Source of the DNA: Liolophura sinensis
Taxonomy: Eukaryota; Mollusca; Polyplacophora; Chitonida; Chitonidae
Reading direction: 5' to 3'
Length of the DNA stretch: 64,000 bases
Assembly (NCBI RefSeq): GCF_032854445.1
Contig: NC_088295.1
Coordinates: forward strand, 79,638,028 to 79,702,027
Position 1 is the stretch's first letter. Each line of letters begins with the position of its first letter. A model generated the notes under the pieces. That model ran no database searches and had not been told where the DNA came from. It saw only the letters and a list, made by a program, of their open reading frames with translations. The translations under genes and the position numbers were made by a program. This document shows positions 26,203 through 38,545 of this stretch, piece after piece.

Positions 26203-29200
26203 ATATTCTTTTAGTGGAACATGAAGTGTCCTTTGGACTAACATGGCGTTAGGTTGAATATGACGCAATATTATATTATGATAAAAGAAAACAGAATATA
26301 CCCTCTAGCATCGGTTAGACAACAGCCTTCCTGTTTAAATTATCAGATTATTTTCCAGTGTAGAGTTGTTCAATGAGGCGTTGTTATCCGCTAGCGCCCA
26401 CCTGAAGTCCTGCTGGTTGTAAAAGTCCCAGGCCGAGGCGTGACAGACAACTTCACGGCCGTCTGTTGGTTTCTCGAGCATAGAATGGTCCCAGAACTTC
26501 TGAGGCATTGGGATCAGTCCCAGCGAGGTGAAAAACTCCTCAGACACATTGAACATCCTCAAGGCGTCGTAACCCTAAATTCAAATATCCCAGTCATTTA
26601 TGTAAGATGGCACGAAGACTGGGGTACATACAGTTTATACCATGCATACAAGAAAAGAGGTACATGATTGTGGTAAGGCAATTTATGAAATATATTATAG
26701 AAAAAAAATTGTGAGCATATTGAAAAATAAACATTCCAGATATACAAATGTTCAGAGAAAAACAAAAAATCATTATACAGAAAAAATCCAGCGAAATTAA
26801 GGTTGGGACCTAAACAACTCCCACATAAACAGATATGAAAAGCAGAGTGTTATTAGAAATGATGGGTTAAATTATCTCTGCACAAAAAGGTGTGGTCCAG
26901 TATTACAAGGTTTGGACGGAGAGTGTTCCTTGAATTTGCCGTTGCGGCCCAAACAAACAGGCAAAGTGAACCGCATTGTGCGGAAGATGTTGAAAGAAAT
27001 TCGCTTGAGATATGTTATAAGTAAAGCATAAACAACTCTGCCTGGCCTAATCTAGGATACAAAAGGGTTAAGGACTTACATAGAAATAATTAGTACATAT
27101 AATAATTTCTATTACTGATAAAGATAACAGCAACAAAGATCTGTACAGTGGAAACGGAACACAGTATGTCGTTGTGAGTCGATTCAGATGACAAAGAAAG
27201 GGTATTCAAAATACTGAAAGTAAGTTTTAAAGTGCAGGATGGTGGCTAGTTGCATTCTTTATGCAGAGAAATTCATGTGTTTTCATCAAAAATACACCTA
27301 TGTTATATTCATCCATATGTTCAGTGGGCAATGGAGTTGACTAAAATCGACACGTTAGATATAGGAACAGCTGCAATCAAAACTCACCTGAGATACATGT
27401 TTCTTGATCAACCCCAACTGATCAACTATAGCATGGTGTATGATTTGGATACTGATTAAATTATATGACATATGTCCGGCAGTAATGAAAATTGTGGACT
27501 GTTCCTCTTTACATTACTTCGTTCAGGTATCTTTACGTATGTACATGTGTAGAGTTTCTTACATCGTCGATGGTGGCTTGCGTTAAACGTTGTTTTGGAA
27601 ATTTATCTGCAATTTGTGACCCATAATATCTCGTATAGTTGACGATTGCTATACGAATAAGTAATGCAACCCATGGATCGTATATATGTACACGTATTGT
27701 TTAATATAGTAGTCGTCTCATTCAAGCATGTTTTCCAGATATCAAATACTTTCTTAAAATATTAAATCAAATACATCTTCTGGAATCCAAAATCTCATCA
27801 AAAAGGGAAATTCCAAGTGATTCACATCCACAAAGACTTCTATAAACACCAGCGGAGCTCCTACGTAGAAACATGCCTTAAAACAAAACTGTTTTTGTTC
27901 GAAAGAGTACCACGGAAAATTCCACAAAACAGACCATCTAGTTAATATTATGGTGCAGTTTAAAAACATCAAAACGGTAACGGTATAGATCGCTACGAGC
28001 AAGAAGTCTTATCCATAGGAACTAATCGAGATATGTTAGGACCGGCTCATTTTATATAAGAGAGATAAGTAAAATATTCTAAGAGAAATGTTTATAATGT
28101 TCATCACATCCAACACATTATATGAGAAATAAGTTTAAATGTTCCGTTGGACGGTTAATTCTTACGGTTAGCAGTTGCCAGGTTATTTATGGCAAAAGCA
28201 ATAGCATGCCCCTTACCTGTTCCACCATAGCGTCTGTCACATCAACGCTCTCCTTGTCATATGGCTGCATTATATCCAACAAGTTATTCCACTGCTGTGC
28301 CCACATGTTTCCTAAAATTAAAACGCGCCATTCATTAACATACCATATGAACTTATGCAAGAAAGTTTGTTCCATCGTTTTATCTGCTTTTCTGCGCCGT
28401 TACTTTTCATATAAGTAGGTCTGCCTTAGGTCAGCCAGCAACCTACGGAAAATCGTGGGTTGTCCCTGGGCTCTGCCCGGAGTTCTTCTAACATAAAGCT
28501 GGACGTCGCCGTATAGAAGTGAAATATTCTTGAGTATGGCGCAAAACAGCCGTAAATAAATAAATAAATAAATGAATAAAATTTATCATACAGCCATTCT
28601 GGTCGTCCAGTCCTGGACGACCAGTTATGGATGCTGACATTACAGAAAACAATTTTCGTAACATTAGGATTGTTGCGTGACTGCAGATTGTCGCACTGCT
28701 CGACTGGTGTATAACTAAAAATCATCCAAATATAATATTTATACTGCATAAAGAAATCATACGATCATTCCTAGTTTTCATTTCAATTTTAATTGCATAT
28801 TCAATTTTCATTTTGCATTTGAAATATTTGGGGACTAAACTTTTTCGTAAAATAATGAAATGGAGTTTTCTTCATAATAAACAGGAGCTATTTTGAAATT
28901 CACAAAACTTTCTTAACAAAACTTCTCCTCACTTTCACCGAGATGCCATTGTGATTTATGATAAAAGTTAGAAAAATTTTATCTACGAGATTTTGTGAAC
29001 ATTACCTGAATTTTGATGATATGCTGTGCTTACCCAATAAATGAGCAGGGATATGACCGGAAGACGGGAATTTGTCTGCGCCGTACACCTCCTTCAACTT
29101 CCGGCGAACGTAGATATGTAAGTTTTGGTATAGAGGACTGAGTTGCTTGTACAACTCCTCTAAATCCTGTATAAATGTTTGACTCTCATACCAGGAGCGC

Positions 29201-32200
29201 CAGTAATCGCCCGTGTCCGGATAACCTGATGATCACAGTGGAAAAAAACGTTAGTTTTCTTTATTATAAACTGGTTGATTGATTTTGGTTAGATAGCAGT
29301 GCTACACCCCAATGAATGATTTCATTTATCACACGCTTTTTTACTCCAAGAGTTTTATTTTATACGAATATGAAGGGTTTGACGAAAGCAAGCGAGAAAA
29401 GTTCTTTAGTTAAAATTTCTTGCAGCAGAGGTGATCAAGCTTTTATTTTTCAATGAATTATATTTTGTAGCGTTCCAGAAAGAACGTAAGGGCTGTAATA
29501 CGAACAGGGATAAAAACAAACAAAACTGATTTTGAGAAATGTCACCTGACCTACCATTATCACTGATGGCTTCGTTGCTAAGGGTCACAAATTCCTCATA
29601 CAGATTCTTCATTTTCTTTCCAGTAGCGTTTCTCCACCCCACCCATGCTATGAGGAGCTTAGTGTAATTACGTGATGACGCCAGCAGCTTGGTAAGTTCT
29701 AAAGGGGGCAAAACACCATAAACACTCCTAATTACATACATGTATATTAGGTATTTCTTGCCATAAAAAAGAGCCTGGTGGTGTTTTCGTTGTTCGTTTG
29801 CTGGTTTCAGAGTTATTGTTGATATCGACTTTAATTGTTTGAGTCAAATCACGTTTTGCTTGTCTTTATGTCCAAACGACGTGCTACCCAAAGTCTTTTG
29901 ACAATTTGGAAAATCAAAACCTTTCTTTTTTCTTTTTCTATAGTACGGTAAGGTGAACACGAAGGTTTGGCATTGGTGCTTGGGTCATTTTGTATTGGCT
30001 ACATGACTCGGGATTGGAATTGTGCATTACCAAATGAAATGGAGGATGTGTTGAATGATTGATTAATTCACTGTTTAACTGTTTGTTTTATTACTGATTA
30101 ATTGATTGGTATTACCTGGATCAAGGGAATGTTCTTTGCCATCTATCATCACCTTTCCCGTACTGTAAATGTTTTCCATATCAGCGTTCACTTTTGACAA
30201 CTGTTGTAAAGCAAAAATAAAACAGCGGAACTAAAATTCAGGAATGTCTTTGATACGTCTTCTTCTCTTTAATACAGTATATTTATTCACTTATTTATCT
30301 AATGGGTGTTTAGGCCGAACTAAAGAATATTTCGGCTACAAAACCCCGAACAGCATTATGGTGGGAGGAAATTGAGCATAGCCCGGAGGAAGCTCACCAC
30401 AAAATATAATATAATCCGGTATCTATAACAAGCATCTATAACAAATTTATTACGAATAGCAGGCCCACAAAAATAGGCAGTATTGATACGTAACATGAAT
30501 ACATCGTGTATTTCGGGTATAAACTTTTGTAAATTCATTTTGTACATAACAGAGATTAACCCAATGCATAATTTTGTACTTAATGGAAATTACCCCTTTA
30601 GGGTGGTAAAATCCACAGGCCTTATTTCTTTGTGAGACAAGATGTTTTATAGAGGAAATATACCCACCCGCTCTAGCTTGTCGGGGTCTCGCATGGCGGC
30701 TGTACCAATGTCCTTGATTTTACTGAACAAACGCTTGAGGGTGGTATTAGTGAAAGCATTGTCATCAAACCTGGATGCATTCAAACTAGCTTCCTTATCA
30801 AACGCTGCGGCGGCCAAGGAGGCTTGGATCTACCAAAAGTAAACAAAAAAGAAAAGATAATACATGAAAATGTAACAGGAAGGGAGGTATTAAAACATTA
30901 GCCGATACGTGTAAATATTTGTTATTTATTCTTTTGATTGGTGTTTACGGCATATTCAAGAATATTTCATTTAACGACGACGGCCAGTATTATGATTGGA
31001 GGGAACCGGGCAGAAACAGGGGGAACCCACGGTCATCTGCAGGTTGCTGACAGACCTTCCCACTTACGACCGGAAAGGAAGCTAGCATGAGCTGTGCTTG
31101 AACTCATAGCGTCTACATGTAATTGCATACCAAAACCTAAATGTGCCCAGCAGTTATAATGAATACTTTAAATGTTAGCAGGCTTGTTCAAATGAAAACA
31201 TTTTTGGTTAAAGTATATGTATTTATACAAATATAATTGAACGTCTCCCCGGTGTCCCATGGTTAAAGCACAGGTTCATTGTAAACCATCAATTGTTCAT
31301 TGTAGGCCCTTGACAGTTGAGGATGCGTAGGTTGTGAGAAAGGCAGTGATTACTCCATCCATAAACCTCTCCACCTTTATAAAACTGGGCGTGGTGTTAA
31401 AACTAATCCAATATATAAACAAGCATAATTTGGCTCAGGCCATTCTTTTCACTTATTTACAAATATCTTGTGCGGGCTGTACCATAGGCTCTTTTTCCAG
31501 ATCATATACAGTAAATCCAAATTTACCGCTGAAGGCAATTTGTCGAAAATGGAGAACAGGCAGAGGTTTATCTCAGCAAAGTTTCCACATATAAAATATT
31601 TCAAAATCAGTCAAATTCCAATCTTGGCGAACAGGTTAAAAACTGAAATACCCATGTACAACAGCATGTTTGTAAACTCAAACTTTGCTACAGCCCGTAA
31701 CAACTTGACCTCTGCATGGAGTGGATAAATTGTGCAAGCCTATTTTGTCCTGGATTGGCATTTATATTGCTACAGCACGGTGTAAACAGACGAAGTGGCA
31801 CAAAACAAACGCCTAGCAAAAAACCCGAAGAGTTTGAGGATATCTTACACGACCCTCTTCAGTACAGCCCTATAATCTGGTAATATATCAATCCTTAACG
31901 AACTTCAGAAGTACACTGTTAATAGTTGTCTAGTATGGGGCAAGTGAACAAACACTCAACAATATCGACGTTTGCGACTTATTGAGCTGTTCTGAGACAA
32001 AACTTCGTAATGGCTTGGTCAACCCAATATAAGTGAGTCATTTACTGCACCGTCACATGAGACAGTTGAATATAAGCGTCCGAAGACTTGCATACTAAAC
32101 TCGTAAACCACGAAGGGTCTTTCTAACTCGAGTATTGTATGATCCAGTTGCATGAAACCCAATTATGTAAATAGTAACCTCAGTTAAGGTTTTATTCGAA

Positions 32201-35200
32201 CTGTCCATCATTTTTATATGTGAAAGCTTGAATGACATAAACTCTCCTAGCATCATGGCAGAGCAGAAGTATGTAGGAAAACAGCAGTTGTGCTAACCGC
32301 AGTTTATTAGGCGTCACCGGCCAAGAGTTACTCAAAATACCGTGTTGTGATCACTTTTAATAAAAAAAATCACATGAAAACAATGCAAACGGATTGATCA
32401 GCAAGCAGAATCCTAGTTTATGCAGGAATACAATATAAAAGAGAAAAGCAATCATTAGTATTTAATGACTTCGAGATAATTAACTGCTCATGGCTTTCAA
32501 ATCATATTTTAGACTCGTTGTCTGGGAATAATGTCCAGACCGAACACAAATATAGGTGTTTCTGCCTCAGCTGTGAATTCGAAACTACACGCTAGTATTA
32601 GAGTCAATAAGTTAGAACGAAATCATTGCATATGCTACAACTGGGGACATGCATACTCAAAATTAAAAACTATCCATCAACCGGTGACGTGTAATCAGCA
32701 AAGTTAATAAGCATTTATATAGTTTCTTACATCTGTATGTTGAATTCATTATTCCTATGCATGATGCATTAACCCACACTGCAGTGTCTTCCAATGTAGT
32801 TTGTACATTATATAGTTTACAACCTGCAGTCTGTATATCGAGTTTTCATAATGAGTTGTATTTTATTTAATGCTACATGTGGGGAAATTGTTTTTACTTT
32901 CACAAAGATTGTCTGACATGTTTCATTGTTGCTTAATTTAAATCTTTTGCATAGTAAATTTTAATCCCTGTAAACAATAGTGACAACGTTGTCATCTGCA
33001 ATATGGGTCAGGACAAAACTTTATCTTGTTGAGCACGCATATTTGTAACCGTCATACGACCGGATATAACTGTCTGCCAGGGTCTTAATGAGATAACCAG
33101 AACCGCTAAGGGCATCTTGGTGAAACATATGTGTCTGTTTACATATAAAAAACATACTTTCAAGACAATGGAACGCGGAGACTCATTGGTTCGCTCAGAT
33201 GACTGCGGGCAAATTCACACTATTACGAAAAGATGTGCACTGTGTTGTTCTTTTGTTTAAGTAGAAGGATTTGATTTATAAAAAAGTTCAATTGGTTGTT
33301 TCAACTGCCAACGTGGCCTGATGACCAATCCTCTGGTTACATAAAAGACAACGATGCAGAAAATGATAATGATACTTTTGTTTGTGCCAACGTCATCAAG
33401 GCCTTGTATGACGCAATTCAACCCGATTATAATTTGTTTGTTGTACGTTGTAAACATGTTATTCGGTAGCTATGTTTAGTTAAAGAAACGTTTCTGCCGC
33501 AGAATAAGACTTCTCATAACGATAGCTTCGTTATGTTCATACTGTGACTTGTACAACCCTCACCTGGCCAAGAGAAACGAATAAACTCTCATATATTATA
33601 GCATTGATAACTCAAAATATTTAGGGTCTCAGAAACAAATCGACAGTATGTTGAATGATTTGAATTTAGTTTTCCAAACAGATACCAAAATCAGGCTGCC
33701 ATTATGTTAAAACGTTTGAAATAAATGGGTTGCCAAATTATTAAAAGATATGCAGTAAGTTTGCTAAATGGGATAGCATTCCAAAAAAAGCTGTCAGTAT
33801 CTTAAATCATGTTAGGCTTGCACATCGGGAGGTCAGAAACAAGTTGCCATTATGTGAAATAAGGTGGGTTTGCTAAATAGAATGCCAGAAAAAATCTGGC
33901 AGGGTTTGAAATAAGTTAGATGTACTGAACTGGATAAAAGAAAAAAGATGACAGATGTGAAAATTATGATTATTTTCATGTGGTGCCAGAGTAGCTGCAA
34001 TTATGTTAAAAGATGTGAAATAAGCCCGATTTACTAACTATAGATTCTGGTTTTACAAGTATTCAGTTTTCTTATCTTAAACATGGGCTCAACATATCTG
34101 CCTGCGTCTATCTGCGCAGAACGTAGAACAACTGGCCATGGTTGGTTGCGAACAATGGGCTTATATATCACCTGTGCGCTTATCATAAAATAGCTCTATA
34201 GACCTCATATATTACACTCAGTCGTACCATTTCGCGCGCTCACGCAGAAAAGAACATGATCAGAGTAAACATACTTGGCCAATATGGTGTCATTTATACG
34301 AGAAGACAAAGGAGAATAGTCTAAGTCTATGTGTAGATGATTTGTCACGTGTATAAACCTTGTTGCAGTGTGATCAGAGTTGGAGCAGTAACTCACCTAA
34401 GAGGGTCTGCGGGCTCATAAAAGCGCCACTCGGCATACATTAGCTCAGATACTCGCCAGCTATTATGTTTTCCGTTCCAAAGGTTAAAATTCTTTGTTAT
34501 TCTCATGTTTGCCTACACCCTAACATCATTATCCTCCCAGTTATAGGATTTTGCTTCGTCAAAACGAGGAAACTGAACAGAACGTACATGAACAACGAGA
34601 ATGAGCACAGAACGGCTTATTGTGTCCAGATTTTGTTAGTTAGGCTGTTCTGAATAAAAGGCTTTTTACAAGAGTAACTTAAAACTAAATGGCTAAATGA
34701 ATGCTGCTTTCTATTTGTTGGAAGTTTGTTGGTAACATGTTTATTAATTGACTATATTTGTTTCACGTAATAACAATAATACTTTATCGTTGATAAGAGA
34801 ATAAGTTTTCACTGCATACATAATTTATGGTAGTTCAGTATGCGAAATTTGAATAAAAACACGTTTAGGTTTAAGCCGGCTTCTTATCTTTGAAAAAAAG
34901 GTTTTATTATTAAGATATTATTAAGGTCACATATGCACGTTACTGTTTTCCCTATGGGAGTCGTATGACGATAGCGTTTTTGGATTTTATACCTGTATGT
35001 ATCGCTTTTAATCTCCAAAAATTACTCACAAAGCTGTTGCTGCTTATCATTTAAAAAAAAAACACCCTCGTTAACAGCTAGATTCGAACATCCGATTTCA
35101 TTGACAAACGGAATCTCATGTTCAACAAGCAATGGATTGGACAACCGAAATACCTCGAAAACTGATTGTTGTCAAACAGAAGCATTTAATAAAAAACAGC

Positions 35201-37911
35201 CTCTCTACCTTGTCATCAATAATATGAAATGAGGAAAGCGATCAACTACCAACGGTCGTTTGCCCACCTTCACGAACACGGTATTTTAGGGATTTATCCG
35301 TGTACTCGATTGGCGTTTAGGTAGCATTCAGAAAAATGTTGCCTATATATTATTGGCGTTTAGGAAGCATTCAGACAAGTGTTGCCTATAGATGACTGGC
35401 GTTTAGGTAGCATTCAGACAAACGTTCCCTATATATAATTGGCGTTTAGGTAGCATTCGGGCAAATGTTGCCAATAGACGATTGGCGTTTTGGTAGCATT
35501 CGGACAAATGTTGCCTATATATTGTTTTGGTAGCATTCAGACAAATGTTGCCTGTAGATGACTGCCGTTTAGGTAGCATTCAGACAAGTATTGTCTATCG
35601 ATGACTGGCGTTTAGGTAGCATTCAGACAAATGTTGCCTATTGGCGTTTAGGCAGCATTTGGGCCAATGTTGCCAACATATGACTGGCGTTTTCGTAGCA
35701 TTCGGGCAAATGTTGTCTATATATTATTTGCGTCTTGGTAGCATTCAGACAAATGTTGTCTACATATTATTGGCGGTTTAGGTAGCATTCAGACAAATGT
35801 TGCCTATAGATGACTGGCGTTTAGGTAGCATTCAGACAAATGTTGCCTACATATTATTGGCGGTTTAGGTAGCATTCGGGCAAATATTGCCAATAGATGA
35901 TTGGCGTTTTGGTTGCATTTGAACAAATGTTGCCTATATATTGTTTTGGTAGCATTCAGACAAATGTTGCCTATATATTATTGGCGTTTAGGTAGCATTC
36001 GGGCAAATGTTGTCAATAGATGATTGGCCTTTAGGTAGAATTCAGACTAATGTTGCCTATATATTATTGGCGTTTATATAGCATTCAGGCAAATGTTGCC
36101 TATAGGTGATTGGCGTTTTGGTAGCATTCAGACAAATGTTGTCTATATATTATTGGCGTATAGGTAGCATTCAGACGAATGTGGCCTATACACGATTGGC
36201 GTTTAGGTAGCATTCAGGCAAATGTTAGCTGTAGAGTAACGGGTGAATTCATGAGCGTAATAAACCAGGTAGAGTCTAAAGAAAACCACCGAACCCGCTG
36301 ATGTAAAATCGGCGACAAACCAGCGAGAGTTTCTTTGTTCGCCAAAATTGTTTTGAGCGCGACTCAAACCGGCTTCCGTACATTATTCTCCATAATACTT
36401 TCTTCATCTTCTTCATTTACTCAATAACAAATACAGCACGCTTGATGCATATACAGATTTTCTTATATGAATGTTGTAAGCGTTCAAAATACTCAATAGT
36501 GTTCAATATACATCGCAAGTCAGCGTACGTTCTAGCACCTCACATATCACATTCTGGGCATACTTAGTAAGGAGTTCAGATGTTCCAGTTTTTGACATAA
36601 TTAAATCTATTTACACGATTTCCATAGGTGCCATAGAGTCGCGGAGAGGAATACAGGATGTTCTTTGTCAGAAGCGTATGCTCGCCTGGACCACATACAT
36701 CTGCTAGGGTTTTATTGTAACTGTTTAAGTAAATGTTTAAAAAGTATCATCTAGCACATGTACCAGCGTCTATGTAGATTTAGGGTAAAACATATAGTCA
36801 TGTTAAATACAGTATAAAAGACTGATCTCGTTAACGTCACATTTAATAAATTCTTTTCCTAAAGGAATATTTAAGCATTAAACCCAGTGCCGCATATTTT
36901 GCTTGTGGATGTGCGGCAAGTAATGCCATGTCTTGTTCGTGTCCCAGTGAGGTAACACATTAAGGCGTTTTACTCAATCGCATAGGGCATCCAACTGAAG
37001 TTATAAAGCTGTTTCACTATTTTCTTGCCCCAAGATGATAAATCTGTGCTTGTTTATGATAGTGGCTGTCAGTACATAAAACCTAACCCTATACTTAGGG
37101 TGATTTGATGTCGCAGGTCTTCTTCCTACAAAATCGTTTTCTTGTGGGGTTCTTTGATCGCGTCTAGTTAAAACTCCTCACAGCTTATTAAACTGGCTGA
37201 CGACTACTATTATGTTTGCGTGCAATTATGTTTTGTTCGTTACTGCTGTAACTATGCCTGTGCGATGTCAGTCAGTATTGATGACTGACATCTCAAAACA
37301 AATTCCTTGTTTTAAAAACATACTGGCATAGTTTTTCTGCATATTTACACGCATAGTAAATGACATTTGAATTGACATCTTCTATAAATATTTGTGGGTT
37401 AGTTTTCCGTAACGTGAAAGAACAATTTTTTAGTTAAATTTGAGCCTGCTAATATATATACATACATGTATATAATGAACATTTAATAACTATTAGAAAA
37501 CCAAATAGTGGCCAACAATAGGTAATCTTCTAGGTGACGTTTATGTCGGATAATAATGTTTCTTCTTAATCCACATGGGCCTGTCTTAATGGTGTTATAT
37601 GAGTTATACCTCCATCTTTAGCCACGTGAGATATTTGTGGTATTAAAAACTTCGTGAACCATTGTGCAATATAGTTTACACGTAATTACCATTAAATTCT
37701 GGTTGTGGTCCGTCAAGTTGGTGTTGTAGTTCCAGGCCGCCAAACTGCTGGCATAATAGAACTCCTGTGCTTTAACATCGTATTCCTCGATCCAGTCCCA
37801 AGCCTGTGCCTCGTCCTTTATCTTAGCCGATAGAACTGCTGCCAGCGTGCAGGCTACAGCCAGCGACAACAACAACAACACACCTTGCCTCATCCTTATC
37901 TTAGCTAACAC
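21188..37911 (-). CDS. ACE: ACE-like M2 zinc dipeptidyl carboxypeptidase, paralog B, complete, with duplicated catalytic exon
   Basis: Single-domain peptidase of the angiotensin-converting-enzyme family. Exons (high to low): 37911-37690, 30829-30668, 30200-30116, 29698-29555, 29225-29034, 28311-28217, 26574-26402, then either 25074-24950 or 24819-24695, then 23691-23593, 23076-22932, 22496-22398, 21937-21812, 21455-21188. Using one exon 8 the CDS is 1935 nt (644 residues plus stop), usual for one ACE domain. Seen: signal peptide (hydrophobic core about residues 11-28), [25 protein letters not shown] (not shown in full), DQWRW, KFHIP and PYIR motifs, and two Cys pairs (VVC/IKQC; ALC/HEC). A second in-frame Met at residue 7 is an alternative start. 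The C-terminus ends in a Ser/Thr-rich spacer and a roughly 17-residue hydrophobic tail, suggesting GPI or membrane attachment. The FHEALC motif reads FHKALC here. Exon lengths match paralog A exactly. Confidence 0.95.
22628..22727. repeat. (TA)n microsatellite, about 95 bp
   Basis: Pure TA run in ACE-B intron 10, between exons 10 and 11. Confidence 0.97.
22836..22903 (+). mobile_element. SINE 3' fragment with (ATTC)n tail
   Basis: AACATGGCGGCCACGATATT, GCTGAAATATTTCCGACGTG, GCGTTCAGTC then ATTCATTCATTC resembles molluscan SINE 3' ends. It lies about 30 nt from the donor of ACE-B exon 10. Confidence 0.55.
24355..24557 (-). mobile_element. (AATA)-tailed SINE, minus copy
   Basis: In ACE-B intron 8, in the same orientation as the gene. 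It includes the head (GGGCCTCCGTGGCCGAGGGG on minus), the mid-part with GAGCTTCACACTGTGAGTTG, and an A/T-rich tail at 24358-24394. The central core is partly deleted. Confidence 0.8.
24695..24819 (-). other. ACE: ACE-B exon 8b (alternative catalytic exon, C-domain-like residues)
   Basis: A second 125-nt exon with a TCGCAG acceptor and a GTAATG donor, in the same phases as exon 8a (completes AG+A to Arg; leaves one base G). It encodes IKQC, HHEMGH and FREGANP. It shares 32 of 41 encoded residues with exon 8a. The domain-diagnostic positions are Glu-Asp, Phe (VEYFLQ) and Glu (FREGANP), the state found in the human C domain. Joining 8a to 8b would leave the downstream frame shifted, so only one can be used in a productive mRNA. 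Confidence 0.9.
24950..25074 (-). other. ACE: ACE-B exon 8a (alternative catalytic exon, N-domain-like residues)
   Basis: A 125-nt exon preceded by a TTACAG acceptor and followed by a GTAACC donor. It starts by completing the Arg codon left by exon 7 (AG+G), reads IKQC, then the HHEMGH zinc motif, and ends with GANP plus one base. Residues at the four positions that differ between human ACE domains are Asp-Gln (before L-I-T-V-H-H), Tyr (second Tyr of VEYYLQ) and Arg (FRRGANP), the state found in the human N domain. It is 130 nt upstream (in transcription) of its sister exon 8b. Confidence 0.9.
25845..25982 (+). mobile_element. (AATA)-tailed SINE, 5'-truncated
   Basis: Core words GGGAAGGTCTTCC, CCCGGGCTCTGCCCGGTTTC, CACCATAATGCTGGCCGCCG, GAGTACGGCGTAAATCACC and the tail AATAAATAAATA. 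It lies in ACE-B intron 7, upstream of exon 8a. Confidence 0.85.
26087..26130 (+). repeat. Short dispersed repeat, copy 1
   Basis: AGAAAGTCTGTTGTCTGTGT and GATGTTACAATA resemble 51661-51705 (AGAAAGCCTGTTGTGTGTGT, GATGCTAGAATA). Likely the same decayed element. Confidence 0.5.
26142..26199. repeat. (TA)n microsatellite
   Basis: About 55 bp of TA in ACE-B intron 7. Confidence 0.95.
28430..28575 (+). mobile_element. (AATA)-tailed SINE, diverged, 5'-truncated
   Basis: AGGTCAGCCAGCAACC, GGGCTCTGCCCGG, GAAATATTCTTGAGTATGGC and an AAATAAATAAAT tail. It lies in ACE-B intron 5, antisense to the gene. Confidence 0.8.
30283..30400 (-). mobile_element. (AATA)-tailed SINE, diverged minus copy
   Basis: Plus-strand words AGAATATTTCGGC, CAGCATTATGGTGGGAGGAA and CCCGGAGGAAGCTCACC mark the inverted family core. 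It lies in ACE-B intron 2. Confidence 0.65.
30925..31115 (-). mobile_element. (AATA)-tailed SINE, minus copy
   Basis: Inverted core with TTGATTGGTGTTTACGGC, AAGAATATTTCATT, CGACGGCCAGTATTATG, CTGACAGACCTTCCCACTTA and GGAAGCTAGCATGAGCTG. It lies in ACE-B intron 1, about 100 bp from the exon 2 acceptor. Confidence 0.8.
31116..35302. other. ACE-B intron 1, exon-2-proximal part
   Basis: AT-rich DNA without a recognised gene. A diverged copy of dispersed repeat C occurs at about 32155-32390. A series of similar phrases (TTATGTTAAAA...GTGAAATAAG) around 33700-34030 suggests an old degenerate repeat. Confidence 0.5.
32155..32390 (+). repeat. Dispersed repeat C, diverged copy
   Basis: Aligns in order with 44765-44990: GGTTTTATT...AACTGT, a GTCACCGGCC/GTCACTGGTCC step, AGTTACTCAAAATACCGTGT, and a final ACATGAAAACAATG. 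Confidence 0.6.
35303..36230. repeat. 43-bp satellite in ACE-B intron 1
   Basis: About 21 imperfect copies of a 43-bp unit including TTGGCGTTTAGGTAGCATTC and AGACAAATGTTGCC, for example at 35312 and 35355. Some units lack the ATTGGCG segment, giving shorter steps near 35520 and 35938. Confidence 0.93.
36705..36855 (+). repeat. Dispersed repeat C, partial diverged copy
   Basis: AGGGTTTTATTGTAACTGTT, AAGTAAATG, AAAGTATCAT and AGGGTAAAACATAT follow the order of the 44693 copy. Confidence 0.5.
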
Positions 37912-38018
37912 CTGTGGTACGACTGGAGCCTTACCCGACGGTGTTTGTCTGGTGGCTGTGTTACGGGATGTGCAGATGCTCCACCTCCCGCAGCCTGAAT
38001 ATATGAGTCAGCACGTAG

Positions 38019-38028
38019 CTTTATATAT
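38019..38028 (-). promoter_or_regulatory. Candidate TATA box of ACE-B
   Basis: On the minus strand the sequence reads ATATATAAAG, about 109 nt upstream of the ACE-B start codon. A TATA-driven start about 30 nt downstream would give a 5' leader of roughly 85 nt. A palindromic AP-1-like TGAGTCA lies at 38004-38010, between it and the gene. This is motif matching only. Confidence 0.35.
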
Positions 38029-38497
38029 GATACCGCAAAGCACCTATTGTGTACATACTCACTTCATCAAAATTATGCACAAATGGGGTGAACAAGTGTA
38101 AATCCTCACCGCGTGATCGACAAGTGACAAGAAGGAGCTATACATACCTACAAGGGTGTATTTTATCCCCTGATATGCTTGACAGTGTAACTATGGAGAC
38201 TATGTTTTGATACAGTCTACCTGACATTCGTGAAACTATGCAAGTTTACTGCGGTTAATATGCACAGGTCAGCATATAGGTTGCATAGTATTGATGGCCT
38301 TCTCCTGTGTGTTGAATTCATCCCAGGACACCATCCTGGAACATAGTCTGTAAATACGTGTGTGGAGGAATGGGGTGAATGACAAAAGTTAAGTTAAGAT
38401 TTTGTGTCCCGCATGTGAAGACGGAGGATTGCCTATAGCCATAGTCCATGTTTCTGAAGATTATTATTTGTATGAAAATGTACTTATTATATGGTTT

Positions 38498-38545
38498 GTG
38501 GTGAGGATTATAATACCACATTCACGGTATTATAATCCTCACCAC
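38498..38545. repeat. Perfect 20-bp hairpin
   Basis: Arms 38498-38517 and 38526-38545 are exact inverse complements around an 8-base loop, about 590 bp upstream of the ACE-B start codon. The stem is AT-rich in the middle with GTGGTGAGG at its base. Confidence 0.95.

Larger units (their letters stand above)
25075..26401. other. ACE-B intron 7
   Basis: The 1.3-kb intron before the alternative exon pair. It holds a truncated SINE (25845-25982), a dispersed-repeat fragment (26087-26130) and a (TA)n tract. No third exon 8 copy was found in it. Confidence 0.75.

Noticed and set aside
38498-38545. microRNA precursor
   Set aside because: A 20-bp stem with an 8-base loop and no pairing beyond it is too short for a normal pre-miRNA.
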